64,000 nucleotides of DNA, taken from contig NZ_SGWI01000007.1 in NCBI RefSeq assembly GCF_004519405.1, positions 186,001 to 250,000 on the forward strand. The letters are read 5' to 3'. The position numbers and the translations under genes are program-made. The notes under the pieces are model-generated. The model did not search any database and was not told the origin of the DNA. It worked only from the letters and a program-made list of their open reading frames with translations. Positions 26,945 through 36,308 of this stretch are shown here, in pieces; position 1 is the stretch's first letter, and every line of letters starts with the position of its first letter. This DNA comes from Pseudomonas sp. BCA17 (GTDB lineage Bacteria > Pseudomonadota > Gammaproteobacteria > Pseudomonadales > Pseudomonadaceae).

Positions 26945-28849
26945 TTACTCGGTGCGACACTTTGCAATGATAAAGTCGAACAGTGGTCTGAACGGGGCAA
27001 AGTATTCGGCCGATAATGTTGGAACGAAAGTTTTAGCGAACTCAACTTTATCCCCAAAAAATTCAATAATTTCGCCACCACCAGGAGTCGGCCTCAGCCT
27101 AAACCATTTTCCCATTTGTTCTTCGCTATAGAAAAGCAACTCAATAGACAAATGGGAGTCCTGGCCACGCCCCCATGGCTTACCTGTTTTGTCCAGAACT
27201 TGGCACTTGAGCGCATCAACATTAGGCACAGGAAGGAGCGTGGCGTAATGGTGAGGATAAACGAGTTGCTTTGTTAAACCTAGATGAGGGTCGGTGACTT
27301 CGTCACGTGCCTTCTTTAGACCATTCCAGTCATCGAAAGCCTCATCAAAATCAAACAAGGCAAACATTTTCCGCTCAGGAAAGTTATTCTTCAAATCTTC
27401 GCGAGAAAATAGATTTCTTAAAAATATACGATCAAATGCATTTTGTATTCCGCAGGGACACTCTGCATCTGGATAAAGTTTTGACCAGGCCAATTCAAGA
27501 ATCATTTCATCTGTGATTCCTTCTGCAAACAGAACTGCACCTGATGTGCCTCGAAGGATATGATTTATATTTAATCTAGCTTCGCTCTCTGAGAACGAAA
27601 TCAGTCCAGCAGACAGCGAACGGATAATTTCATCTTTATTCGCCCTACGGGACGAGACTTTGGTCCCATCAAATGAAATCAGATTTATCTGATTCTGGTC
27701 AGCGCTAGTAATAGTAGACGCACTGTGACTACTCATTAGTATATGGTTATTCCTTACAGCATTACTCGTGATTTCGAACACCTGCTTGAGGAAAAGAAAC
27801 TGCCATTCTGGATGTAAAAACGCATCTGGTTCATCAAGTAATGTCAAGCAGTTCCGGCCCTTGAAGAGCTCGACTATGGAATAAATATATACCGATTGAA
27901 ACTGACCGTCGCTGAAGTGATTAAGGTTACCTTCACCTCCGGAGATAAGCCGCAGGGGAACCGAGACATCCGCCAACATTCCCAATGTTTTTAGATTGTC
28001 AAAATAAAGGAATAGATCCTGCAATTTATCTGCGAATGCCTGCTGAAGCTTATTGATTGAAATATACAGTACATAACGATCGCTACCGGAAAGATAGCCC
28101 TCAGTAACTGTTAGCCCTTCTGAATTTCCCCAAGTACAGCTCCTCAGAATATCCAAAAAGTCCTTAGTAATACCCTGAGCTTTCCAATATCGATCATCAT
28201 CATTATTTTCGAAATTGAACTCATCTTTTCCTTCGGCATACTCGGGGCGCCGCAACTCGATACGGAGTACAGGTTCGGTGACTTCAACGGTCCCAGGCTT
28301 GGTGATGCCTAGTTTTTCGATTCCCAGCTTTTTAGAAATGAACGTACGAGCTGTAGTTCCTTCAGGCTGCACTAGTAGCACCGCAAGCAACAGAGCTTTG
28401 TACTCAGGTCCGATACCAATGAAACGCCGTGAATCTTCAAGGCTGGCTCCCTTGATGCGGCGCCGAAAACTCTCCGTGTAGCTATCTATAAGATTTGATA
28501 CGGTAGTGTTGTGGCCAGAGTAATAAATCAGCACATTATCAGGAAACGGTGTTTGGCCTAGACTTGTACGATTTTGGTCCTTGTTGATACGCAGCTTACC
28601 GCCATTCCACTCAATCTCGGTCTCGATACCGTCGATCTCGTAGTTTATTTTGTAGTCGAACGCTATCTCATTATCGGCTCGTTCCAGCTGATCGAGATGG
28701 CGAAAAATCTCAATAAGAGCTTCAAATAGATTGGATTTTCCACTGCCGTTAGTACCGACAAAAACGTCGATAAAATTGCTGTCTTCAAAGATAAGAGAAA
28801 AGTCACGTAAGTTTTTGTACTGGGCGATGTAAAGAGATTTTAGGCGCAT
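26945..28849 (-). CDS. OLD-like ABC-type ATPase with C-terminal TOPRIM domain
   Basis: The 634-residue protein starts MRLKSLYIAQYKNLRDFSL and has Walker A GTNGSGKS (G32-S39), an ABC signature-like SDGQFQ, Walker B LTLLDEPDAFLHPEW (D339, E340) and the switch motif MSSHS. The C-terminal part carries TOPRIM-type motifs: AEGITDEM (E443, D447) and ALFDFDEAF (D500, D502). This order matches OLD-family nucleases, which cut DNA using the TOPRIM metals. I chose the ATG at 28,849, 11 bases after the hsdS stop; an upstream ATG at 28,936 lies inside hsdS and adds non-family residues. It occupies the position where hsdR would be expected. Confidence 0.8.
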   Translation of the reverse strand: MRLKSLYIAQYKNLRDFSLIFEDSNFIDVFVGTNGSGKSNLFEALIEIFRHLDQLERADNEIAFDYKINYEIDGIETEIEWNGGKLRINKDQNRTSLGQTPFPDNVLIYYSGHNTTVSNLIDSYTESFRRRIKGASLEDSRRFIGIGPEYKALLLAVLLVQPEGTTARTFISKKLGIEKLGITKPGTVEVTEPVLRIELRRPEYAEGKDEFNFENNDDDRYWKAQGITKDFLDILRSCTWGNSEGLTVTEGYLSGSDRYVLYISINKLQQAFADKLQDLFLYFDNLKTLGMLADVSVPLRLISGGEGNLNHFSDGQFQSVYIYSIVELFKGRNCLTLLDEPDAFLHPEWQFLFLKQVFEITSNAVRNNHILMSSHSASTITSADQNQINLISFDGTKVSSRRANKDEIIRSLSAGLISFSESEARLNINHILRGTSGAVLFAEGITDEMILELAWSKLYPDAECPCGIQNAFDRIFLRNLFSREDLKNNFPERKMFALFDFDEAFDDWNGLKKARDEVTDPHLGLTKQLVYPHHYATLLPVPNVDALKCQVLDKTGKPWGRGQDSHLSIELLFYSEEQMGKWFRLRPTPGGGEIIEFFGDKVEFAKTFVPTLSAEYFAPFRPLFDFIIAKCRTE

Positions 28850-28859
28850 ATATAGGTAC

Positions 28860-30575
28860 TCACGCCTGTGCCAGGACGGATTTAAGTAGTTCAGCCTGCT
28901 TCGTAGTAGAGGCTTGAATCTGATGCTCCAACGCATCGCATAACTTCATGAGGCGTTCAACGCTATCAACAATTTTCTTTTGTGTTTCAAAAGGTGGTAG
29001 TGGTATTGGAAGGCTGACTAGCGCTTGTTGGTTGATTTTTGGCATCGTCCCAGAAGTACCTGACGCATTGCTCCGAAAATAGTCACGACTTTGCTCAGAG
29101 CTCATAACGTAATATACGTAGTCAGTATCAACTTCTTTAGTTAGTCTAATCTTCATCATAAGATCAGGGTAGATATATTTTTTTGATTCCCCTCGATAGA
29201 CTGCGGACACACCAACGTATTCCATCGAATTTCCCCTTTGAACCAATATATCTCCGTCCTGAAGCCATAACTTCGAGTCCTCGGGCACGTCAATATCAAG
29301 GTACTTGTAAAACTCCTCCTTGAACTTTCCGCTAGTTGTGGCACTCAGAGTAAGAGAACGCACTTTTGTTTCATATTCGACAGCTTTAGGAGAAAAACCA
29401 TTTGAGGGACCGAAAATGATTAAATCTTGAAGATGGACCCATTGCCATTCGTCGGGCAAAGGGTAAGACATATTCTCCGACGTCAAGGGCCGCTGTGGCT
29501 TAGGCGCCTTGATTTTTCCCTCCTTGAGCAGCAAATTTTTTTCGCTGTGAATTTTTTGTATCAAAAAATTGGAAGGTGACGCATTTTGGATCGACGGCAC
29601 AAGTTTTCCTAGAACCGCCAGTTGTATAATAGCCTTGCGCAGTTCGGTAACGTTTTGCGTGACCGTGTAAAGTTCGGAAAAGTGCCGGCCAATAAAGTCT
29701 TGTGCGTGCAGTTGGTCATGTGCTGCTGAGGAGGTCAACAGTTGCTTAATAGCTGCTGCATTAATGGTGATCCTTTTTTTCTTTCGCTCCGCACGTAGTT
29801 TTTCCAGCGTATCGCAGCGTGCCATCAACTCGTCAAGTTTGGTAACAATGCGGTGTTGCTCCGCCAAAGGCGGCAACGGAATAAGATGAGAGAGAACTGT
29901 CGATGTGTTTAGCTCGATCTGATTTGTTGTGCCGGACGCGAAACTCTCGATTTTCGATTGAACCATAGGACTTTGAATCCAGCGCCAAAGGAAGCTCTTA
30001 TCAATCAATAACGAACGAACAACTGTCACGTGCGTGTCAGCTACTAGCTTTGCCCCATCAAAAGAGTCAGGAACTAAGCAGGCTCGGCCAATAGTACCTG
30101 TCCCTGTCGAATTCCACAGAAGATCGCCACGGCGTAGAAATCGGATTGATTCATAATTTTCTAATGAAGAAGGATCAATATACCGGGCCGGCTCTATATC
30201 TAACCCATTCCAGCGGACACACTTTTGAGAAATCACTTTATTTGGTGAGATTTCCACATAGCTTGGACTTTTACCCCGCTGAATATATGAGCAGATAGAG
30301 CCGAGTCGCACCCAAATCCATCCCTGTGGCAGTGCGTATGGTTTTTCCTCAGTAGTTACTGGCCGCAGTGGTTTTGGAACTTTGATCTGACCTTCCGCTT
30401 GTAACCTGCTTTTATTGGCTTCGATCTCTGCGAACAATTCACTACCTGGCTGGTCATTCGGATCTTGCGAAACGAGTTTGCCTTGCATGGCCAGCGTCAA
30501 AATAAATTCACGCAGTTTCTCTACGCCATTAGGTGCTTCAAAGGCAGCGTCAAAATGCGATGCTCTAATTACCAT
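28860..30575 (-). CDS. hsdS: Type I restriction-modification specificity subunit HsdS
   Basis: This 571-residue protein contains two target-recognition domains, each entered by a typical GW.WV.L or EWQWVHL motif (about residues 85-245 and 370-520) and each followed by a conserved spacer helix with PLPPLAEQHRIVTKLDELMARCDTLE or PLPPFETQKKIVDSVERLMKLCDALE. The two halves read different halves of a bipartite site, and the helices set the spacing. Its ATG shares one base with the hsdM stop (TAATG), so the two are coupled. Both domains look intact. Confidence 0.92.
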   Translation of the reverse strand: MVIRASHFDAAFEAPNGVEKLREFILTLAMQGKLVSQDPNDQPGSELFAEIEANKSRLQAEGQIKVPKPLRPVTTEEKPYALPQGWIWVRLGSICSYIQRGKSPSYVEISPNKVISQKCVRWNGLDIEPARYIDPSSLENYESIRFLRRGDLLWNSTGTGTIGRACLVPDSFDGAKLVADTHVTVVRSLLIDKSFLWRWIQSPMVQSKIESFASGTTNQIELNTSTVLSHLIPLPPLAEQHRIVTKLDELMARCDTLEKLRAERKKKRITINAAAIKQLLTSSAAHDQLHAQDFIGRHFSELYTVTQNVTELRKAIIQLAVLGKLVPSIQNASPSNFLIQKIHSEKNLLLKEGKIKAPKPQRPLTSENMSYPLPDEWQWVHLQDLIIFGPSNGFSPKAVEYETKVRSLTLSATTSGKFKEEFYKYLDIDVPEDSKLWLQDGDILVQRGNSMEYVGVSAVYRGESKKYIYPDLMMKIRLTKEVDTDYVYYVMSSEQSRDYFRSNASGTSGTMPKINQQALVSLPIPLPPFETQKKIVDSVERLMKLCDALEHQIQASTTKQAELLKSVLAQA

Positions 30576-32056
30576 TAGAGAGGTCCTGTCGCAGTTTTGA
30601 GCGCTGTCAACAGTTCAGCTTTCAGGGTCTCTTGAACCTCCTGCAACTGGCGGGAAATCTGTTGATACTCAGCCATCAGTTCTTCAGGATCGCTATGTTC
30701 GATTTCAAATTTATAGGGGTTCTTGCCTACTTTATCGAGGTTGTAATTTTCTTCTACAATCTGCGTAGCTGAGACCTTCCAAGCGTTTGGGGTCGTTTTA
30801 CGACCTTTCCGTGCCGCTCCACCCCACCAGGCTTTTTCAAGATCGAACTCTTCGATGGTTAGAGGCTTACCACGTGAATAGCTTTTGTAACCAGCTGGGT
30901 AGGGATGCTCAAAGAACCAAACATCTTTGGTAGGGCCACCTTTTTCGAAGAACAGGATATTGGTGGAAATACTGGTGTAGGGCGCAAAAACGCCCTTGGG
31001 CAGACGCACGATGGTGTGGAGATTAAACTCCTCTAGAAGCTCACGTTTGAGTGTTGTTTTGACACCTTCGCCGAACAAAAAGCCATCCGGTAACACTACA
31101 GCAGCGCGACCAGTGTCATGTTTGAGCAATCGCATGATTAGTGCCATGAAAAGGTCAGCTGTTTCGCGGGTTTGATACTTTGCGAGAAAATTCTTTTCGA
31201 TGTCATCCTCTTCCATGCCTCCAAAAGGCGGATTGGTTATGATGATATCTACGCTGTCGAGTGCGCTATAGTCTTTGAAGGGACGGGCCAGTGTGTTTTC
31301 ATGGCGAATATTTGTAGGAATATCAATTCCGTGCAACATCACATTGGTCATAGCCAACATATGAGGCAGAGGCTTTTTCTCCACACCATGGATGCTTTCT
31401 TGCAGGCGCTGCCGGTCTACCGGTGTTTTAACTAACTTCTTGAGACTTTCGATGGCGCAGGTGAGAAAACCTCCTGTGCCGCAAGCTGGGTCAAGGATAC
31501 TTTCGCCGATTTGGGGATCGAGGACATCGACCATAAACTGGGTGACTGCACGCGGAGTATAGTACTCGCCCGCATTGCCAGCGGATTGTAAGTCAGCCAA
31601 GATTTTTTCGTAGATATCGTTGAATAGATGGCGATCATTGGGAGAATTGAAATCCACATCTTCTTCGATGGTATTGATTACCTGACGTAGCAGAGTACCA
31701 GACTTCATATAGTTGTAGGCATCTTCAAAAACCGAGCCTATGACGCGTCCATGAGCCGACACACCCGCAGAGATTGCCAGCTTCTTCAGCGAGGGGAAAA
31801 GATCATTATTGACGAAGTCAATTAGTTCGTCTCCGGTCATACCGTCCGAGCTTTTTGCCCAATTCTTCCAACGAAAACGGCTCTGCAGCGGCGACTTGTA
31901 ACCAGCAATGCTGGTTAGCCATTCCTGCTCTTTGTCATCGAAAATTTTCAGAAACAGCAGCCAGCAGATCTGGCTGATGCGTTGGGCGTCGCCATCGATA
32001 CCGACGTCTTTTCGCATGATGTCCTGAATGGATTTGATGAGGGTTGCGAGAGACAT
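30575..32056 (-). CDS. hsdM: Type I DNA methyltransferase subunit HsdM (N6-adenine)
   Basis: The 493-residue protein has an N-terminal HsdM bundle (DVGIDGDAQRISQICWLLFLKIFDD), the SAM-binding motif ILDPACGTGGF (D189) and the catalytic NPPF at residues 275-278 in DIIITNPPFGG. It methylates adenine in the site recognised by HsdS. Both catalytic motifs are intact, so the M2S methylase is expected to be active. It is the first gene of the three-gene operon; its A+T-rich codon use differs from the core genome. No hsdR is found on either side. Confidence 0.94.
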   Translation of the reverse strand: MSLATLIKSIQDIMRKDVGIDGDAQRISQICWLLFLKIFDDKEQEWLTSIAGYKSPLQSRFRWKNWAKSSDGMTGDELIDFVNNDLFPSLKKLAISAGVSAHGRVIGSVFEDAYNYMKSGTLLRQVINTIEEDVDFNSPNDRHLFNDIYEKILADLQSAGNAGEYYTPRAVTQFMVDVLDPQIGESILDPACGTGGFLTCAIESLKKLVKTPVDRQRLQESIHGVEKKPLPHMLAMTNVMLHGIDIPTNIRHENTLARPFKDYSALDSVDIIITNPPFGGMEEDDIEKNFLAKYQTRETADLFMALIMRLLKHDTGRAAVVLPDGFLFGEGVKTTLKRELLEEFNLHTIVRLPKGVFAPYTSISTNILFFEKGGPTKDVWFFEHPYPAGYKSYSRGKPLTIEEFDLEKAWWGGAARKGRKTTPNAWKVSATQIVEENYNLDKVGKNPYKFEIEHSDPEELMAEYQQISRQLQEVQETLKAELLTALKTATGPL

Positions 32057-32450
32057 GATTACTTCCTAACATTAATTTTTCAGGTGGCGCGCTGCGTTTG
32101 TTCGAATACGTAGATGACTTATAGATCTTACCGCCGAAAACTCAGAATGAATGCAAGGGTGACGGTGATGGCATTGCATCCTAGAGTCAATGGACGTAGG
32201 GGCGATTCAGTCTGTCCGGCCAAGAAAGCCTTGGCTCACTGGGTAGTCACTGCTTCCTCCTCTCAACCTGGCAGGGAAGAATGTATAGCTGATATCGCCA
32301 GGTTGACCGCAGGCATGACTAGGCCACAATTTTTTAGCCTCACTCCAAGAGGCGCAACTTGGCAAAAATGGCCGTAGCGCCGAGCGCCTGCTTGTGGCCG
32401 GCCGCGAACAGATACATTGTCGACCGTGGCTATCGAAATTCGATGCTCGT

Positions 32451-32726
32451 TCAGAGATCGAGCATCCAACATTTTTCCAACCGACGAGCGAGCAGCCGTA
32501 AAGTCAGCAAATAGTAATACCGCGTCTCCGCACTGCGCTTGGCTATGTGATGATCGAGAAACCAAACCACATGCTTTCTCTGCCAAGCCCAGGGTGTCTC
32601 TCGCTGCCAGCGGTCCGCAATTTTAGCCTGGATAATTTTCGCTTGCCGCAAATGGCGTTGCTGCGTCGCGTGCGACCCGGTCAGCACGCCAGCCAAGAAC
32701 AACTCCATATCGAATGGCTTACTCAT
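32451..32726 (-). CDS. Small partner protein of the upstream recombinase (91 residues)
   Basis: The frame starts MSKPFDMELFLAGVLTG and its ATG overlaps the recombinase stop by four bases (ATGA), so the two are translated together. The protein is basic and Trp/His-rich (RWQRETPWAWQRKHVVWFLDHH, TRYYYLLTLRLLARRLEKCW), which suits nucleic-acid or recombinase binding. I recall similar small proteins behind this recombinase type in pseudomonads but know no function; a directionality or accessory factor is an inference. The ~390 bases from here to hsdM hold no convincing gene. Confidence 0.65.
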   Translation of the reverse strand: MSKPFDMELFLAGVLTGSHATQQRHLRQAKIIQAKIADRWQRETPWAWQRKHVVWFLDHHIAKRSAETRYYYLLTLRLLARRLEKCWMLDL

Positions 32727-33703
32727 GCTCGCCCCCCAATATAGGCGGCAACTATATCAACTCGACCGTGCCCTAGCTCACAGCTGATTTGCCTTCGGGC
32801 CTCACGATCAAGGCGTCGGTCTATCTGGCAGCATCTACCACCGTTTATAGGCGCGCGGTGCTGGATGATCTGCTCATAGCGCTCACAAGCGTACGCCGCC
32901 CGTAATTCATGAAAGCCTTTTAATTTGAGTACATGGAGAATGCCCCGCGCAGGACGGACGGCTTCCCGCAGAACGCTCAGGTAGCTCTCACTTGGAGCAA
33001 TCAGGTTGCGGCTACCCGCGGGCGATACCTGCTCCGCAAATTTAAGCGCATCGCTAACATGGTCATCCACCACAATCCAACGAGGGGCCGAGGCACCGGA
33101 GCGGCCGCCTTTGGTGCCGTCCTGGATGTTGATTTTGCCGAAGTCTTTAGCCTCACGGCTTAGCCGTGGTAAGTCAGCCAAGATGGCCTCACGCAAACGC
33201 ATGCCGGTGGCTCGTGCCAACTTAACGATCGCTGCGGCCCGTAGCTGGTGATGGCTGCAAAGCGCGTCGACGATCAGCTGAACCTGTTCGCGGTCTTGGC
33301 CTTGCGGTACCGCGTGACGAATCCCGCTACGGCGCATACCCAACGCCTCGCTCGGACTTGGCAATTTCACACACTGATCACCGCGAAGCGCTGCCATGGT
33401 CCTGTTAACGCTGGATAGCCGGTTTTGGGCAGTGCTGATAGCAAGGTGGCCCAGCCCAACCAGGTCATGAAGGTATACCGCATAATCCGACATTATTTCC
33501 CGATCAATCTGCCGCGCATCATTGATTCCGGGACCTTCTTCGGAACGACACCACTTCACGAACGACTGCCATCGATCAGAGTGCGCTTTGACCGTGCCGT
33601 AATGGCCACCGCCGAACATGTCTTTTAGAGCCTGCGGCCCTGCGTAGCTTAATTGCCTGCCGTAGCCGAAATTTCGGCCATCACGTCTACCCACTAACGC
33701 CAT
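32723..33703 (-). CDS. Tyrosine recombinase (integrase-domain protein), second in the island
   Basis: From the ATG at 33,703 the product has 326 residues. An SAM-like N-terminal domain (KAHSDRWQSFVKWCRSEEG) is followed by a catalytic domain with ARATGMRLREAILADL (first Arg), GFHELRAAYACERYEQI (His-x-x-Arg) and LGHGRVDIVAAYIGG (His and candidate Tyr). GAGG lies seven bases before this ATG; an ATG at 33,748 is also in frame. It is unlike the arm-type integrase at 34,611 and lacks an arm domain. It may act on a different site or be left from an earlier insertion. Confidence 0.8.
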   Translation of the reverse strand: MALVGRRDGRNFGYGRQLSYAGPQALKDMFGGGHYGTVKAHSDRWQSFVKWCRSEEGPGINDARQIDREIMSDYAVYLHDLVGLGHLAISTAQNRLSSVNRTMAALRGDQCVKLPSPSEALGMRRSGIRHAVPQGQDREQVQLIVDALCSHHQLRAAAIVKLARATGMRLREAILADLPRLSREAKDFGKINIQDGTKGGRSGASAPRWIVVDDHVSDALKFAEQVSPAGSRNLIAPSESYLSVLREAVRPARGILHVLKLKGFHELRAAYACERYEQIIQHRAPINGGRCCQIDRRLDREARRQISCELGHGRVDIVAAYIGGRA

Positions 33704-34127
33704 GTCGGTTACCTCATATCCTTTTCGCCGGTCTTCGCCCCACTTCATCCCGCCAAGAATGCTGAGTGTTATCAGGGATCAAGGCCCCTGCGGCCTGTGG
33801 GGATGTCCACTAACGCGGGACTAGCGACTCCTTACGACCGGGAGCTTGGGCATCTCATGATCTGACCTCCTGAGCACTTCCGAAGAAGTGGGCAGGTGGA
33901 GGCTGCACTGGCTGACGAGACCAGCGCCGCGAGATCCTGAGTCGGGTGAAGGCAGTGATGCGATGACCGGGGCATGCCTGACAGTCAGTCAGGTGCAGTC
34001 CATTCCTTGGACTGCGGCACCATCATCTGCATCGCTGTTGCTGGTGATTTCGGTGTTTGTCACGCCGATTGTCACGAGGGGGAATGCCGCAAAGCCTTGT
34101 ACGAGTTGGGCTGCAGCAGTGGTAGGA

Positions 34128-34162
34128 GCGCCCGTCTCTTTCCGGGAGAAAGAGACGGGCGC
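34128..34162. repeat. Perfect 14-bp inverted repeat
   Basis: GCGCCCGTCTCTTT (34,128-34,141) and AAAGAGACGGGCGC (34,149-34,162) are exact inverted copies around a 7-base loop. No T-run follows on either strand, so it is not an ordinary terminator; a protein-binding or recombination site is possible. Confidence 0.7.
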
Positions 34163-34401
34163 AGGTTGGCGCACGGGAATGGCCAAGCGGATAGGTTGCT
34201 GCAGGGCAGCTATGAAAGGGGGATGAGTTGCCGCAGTGGGCACACTGGTAAAAGTAGGCATCCATCACATCGCTGTGACCGTGCGAGCCGCCGGACGCTA
34301 ATCGCACTTTGGGAGAGCCACCACGGTGTGGCGTAGCCTTAAAGGTTCTGGCTACCTGGGTTGCTGTCAGCGACAGCGATTTGCCAGATCTTTTCTACGC
34401 C

Positions 34402-34492
34402 TGTGGATAATTCGGGTCAAGGCTCGAATTTTTGGGAGTTCTGCGGCTGTGGATGAAATTATCCACCGGTGGAAATCTGTGGTTTTCCACAG
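34402..34492. other. Cluster of DnaA-box-like sites with nested palindromes
   Basis: One perfect DnaA box (TTATCCACA on the minus strand, 34,402-34,410) lies with near matches at 34,448-34,456, 34,459-34,467 and 34,483-34,491. Two palindromes overlap them: TCCACCGGTGGA (34,462-34,473) and CTGTGG-TTTT-CCACAG (34,477-34,492). No replication gene is nearby, so an origin function is only a possibility. Confidence 0.5.
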
Positions 34493-34524
34493 ACAGTTGC
34501 GTGGGCTTTAGATTTTTTAAGTGA

Positions 34525-34569
34525 GGTCCATCCAAACTGGGCGGCTTTGCAGCCCTGTTTGGATGGACC
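34525..34569. repeat. Perfect 13-bp inverted repeat beyond the integrase gene
   Basis: GGTCCATCCAAAC (34,525-34,537) and GTTTGGATGGACC (34,557-34,569) pair exactly around a 19-base loop that itself contains GGGC and GCCC. It lies 42 bases past the integrase stop. There is no strong T-run, so it may be a binding site rather than a terminator. Confidence 0.65.
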
Positions 34570-34610
34570 CGCGTGGACAAGCGGATCACTGAGATATGAA
34601 GACCGAGCGC

Positions 34611-35933
34611 TTACTCGGTTGCGCCACGTTTTGCTTTTAGGCGAGCGACGTTCGCTCCGGTCTGGTTTGCGAATTCGTGTGGAGTGACATGCTCCTGCCG
34701 GTTGGCCTCCAGATACCGGCTCCACCAGTTCATGATCAGCCTGCGCTCCTCGATGAACTCAGCCTTGTGGATGTAAGCGGCACGGACGTTGTTGCGTTCC
34801 TTGTGGCTCATCTGCCTTTCAATGGCGGTCTCGGACCACAGTCCTGACTCGATCAGTGCGCTGCAGGCCATTGAACGAAACCCATGCCCGCAGATATCGG
34901 TTTTGGTGTCGTAACCCATATTTCGAAGCGCGCTGTTCACCGTGTTTTCAGACATCGGTTTCGACGGGTTGGCATCGCCTGCAAATACCAGGTCGAATTC
35001 GCCGGTGAGGGTGCGGATCTGTTCAAGCAGGGTCACGGCTTGCGGCGATAAGGGTACAAGGTGGATGTCCCCGGCCATCTTCGTGCCTCTTGTTGAAAAG
35101 GGTACTCCGTCCAACGCGGGTCGAGTGTCCGGTATCTCCCAGGTGCCGCGCTTGAGGTCGAACTCGCTCCAGCGGGCGAAGCGCAGTTCGCTGGAGCGTA
35201 CGAACACATGCAGCGAGAGCATGACCGTCAGACGGGTAAGTGCGCGGCCTTTGTAGGTGTCGATACGCTCCTGCAATTCAGGCAGGCGCGATAAGGGTAG
35301 AGCGGGGCGATGAACCACTCTCGGGGCTTTGATCAAACCTTCAAGGTCGTAGGCAGGGTTTGCGGTGATCTGCCGAGAACGCTTTGCCTCGCGCATGATG
35401 CTTTGCAGGTAGTTTTGTACCCTTAAAGCGACGTCAATCGTGCCGCGCTTCTGGATCGCTTCCAGAGGTTGCATCAGGTCATGGGTGTCCAGATCGACAA
35501 TGGAGCGAGCGCCGATCAGCGGGAAGACGTGGGTTTTTAGGCGGCTCAGAACTGTCTTGGCGTGGCCCGGTGCCCATTTGGCAGACATCGCTTTGTGCCA
35601 GTCCAAGGCTGCGCTCTCAAAGGTTCGGCCTCGGATTGTGGCTTGCGTCTTGGCTTGGTGTTTGGACTCGATGGGGTCGATGCCTTCCGCCAGCATCCGC
35701 TTGACCTCCAGCCGCTTCTTGCGCGCATCGGCGAGGCCGACCACGGGGTAGTTGCCAAACGAGGTCAGTCCTTCACGACCATCAGGTTTTACATACCTGA
35801 AACGCCAGCCTTTGCGGCCATTGGGTTGGACTAAAAGGTAGAGGCCGTCGCCGTCGAAAAGCTTGTAGGCGCGGTCGGTGGGCTTGGCTGAACGGCAAGC
35901 CGAATCAGAGAGCGGGGCAGTGGTGCGCGACAT
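34611..35933 (-). CDS. Arm-type tyrosine integrase (DUF4102 / P4 family)
   Basis: This 440-residue integrase has the N-terminal arm-binding domain (LSDSACRSAKPTDRAYKLFDGDGLYLLV, RFRYVKPDGREGLTSFG), a core-binding domain, and a catalytic domain with RSSELRFARWSEFD (first Arg), HGFR (H350, R353), SHKERN (H377) and the nucleophile Y387 in AAYIHKAEF. Such integrases insert elements into tRNA 3' ends. The gene lies 170 bases from tRNA-Thr inside the island, so it is the enzyme that most likely made the 25-bp att duplication. All catalytic residues appear intact. Confidence 0.93.
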   Translation of the reverse strand: MSRTTAPLSDSACRSAKPTDRAYKLFDGDGLYLLVQPNGRKGWRFRYVKPDGREGLTSFGNYPVVGLADARKKRLEVKRMLAEGIDPIESKHQAKTQATIRGRTFESAALDWHKAMSAKWAPGHAKTVLSRLKTHVFPLIGARSIVDLDTHDLMQPLEAIQKRGTIDVALRVQNYLQSIMREAKRSRQITANPAYDLEGLIKAPRVVHRPALPLSRLPELQERIDTYKGRALTRLTVMLSLHVFVRSSELRFARWSEFDLKRGTWEIPDTRPALDGVPFSTRGTKMAGDIHLVPLSPQAVTLLEQIRTLTGEFDLVFAGDANPSKPMSENTVNSALRNMGYDTKTDICGHGFRSMACSALIESGLWSETAIERQMSHKERNNVRAAYIHKAEFIEERRLIMNWWSRYLEANRQEHVTPHEFANQTGANVARLKAKRGATE

Positions 35934-36034
35934 AAGGGTACTCCTCCCTTTATCGAATGACCTTACCCCTATCTTTATCCTTAAAACGGCTGGTATCCAT
36001 AAGATTTTGGCGGAATCCGACGGAACGCCAAAAC

Positions 36035-36063
36035 GAAAAAACCCGCCAGAGGGCGGGTTTTTC
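36035..36063. terminator. Terminator between the tRNA and the integrase
   Basis: AAAAAACCCGCC and GGGCGGGTTTTT pair around AGA. On the minus strand it follows the tRNA 3' end and provides a new transcript end brought in by the island, mirroring the hairpin next to the distal att copy. Confidence 0.75.
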
Positions 36064-36105
36064 GGGGGTTTCAGAGATTTTGAAAGCCTTCTCTGGAACC
36101 TTGTA

Positions 36106-36181
<76 letters not shown>

Positions 36182-36308
36182 GTGTTAGGGCGACGATTAT
36201 AGCGATTGGTAAGCTTCTGTAAACCCCTGAATTCTGACTATTTTTGCAGAGACGGAGGTTTTTTTGCGATTGGTGATTTTTCAGCCAGCCAGAGGCTTTA
36301 AATCAGCC

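Larger units (their letters stand above)
33704..34610. other. Gene-poor region between the two recombinases
   Basis: Several frames of 90-120 codons overlap one another here (33,888-34,336) with no ribosome site or recognisable domain, and I reject them. The region is notable for palindromes and DnaA-box-like sequences between 34,128 and 34,569, listed separately. Confidence 0.5.

Noticed and set aside
33888..34336. Overlapping frames of 90-120 codons on both strands
   Set aside because: They contradict one another, lack ribosome sites and known domains, and cross a 14-bp perfect inverted repeat.
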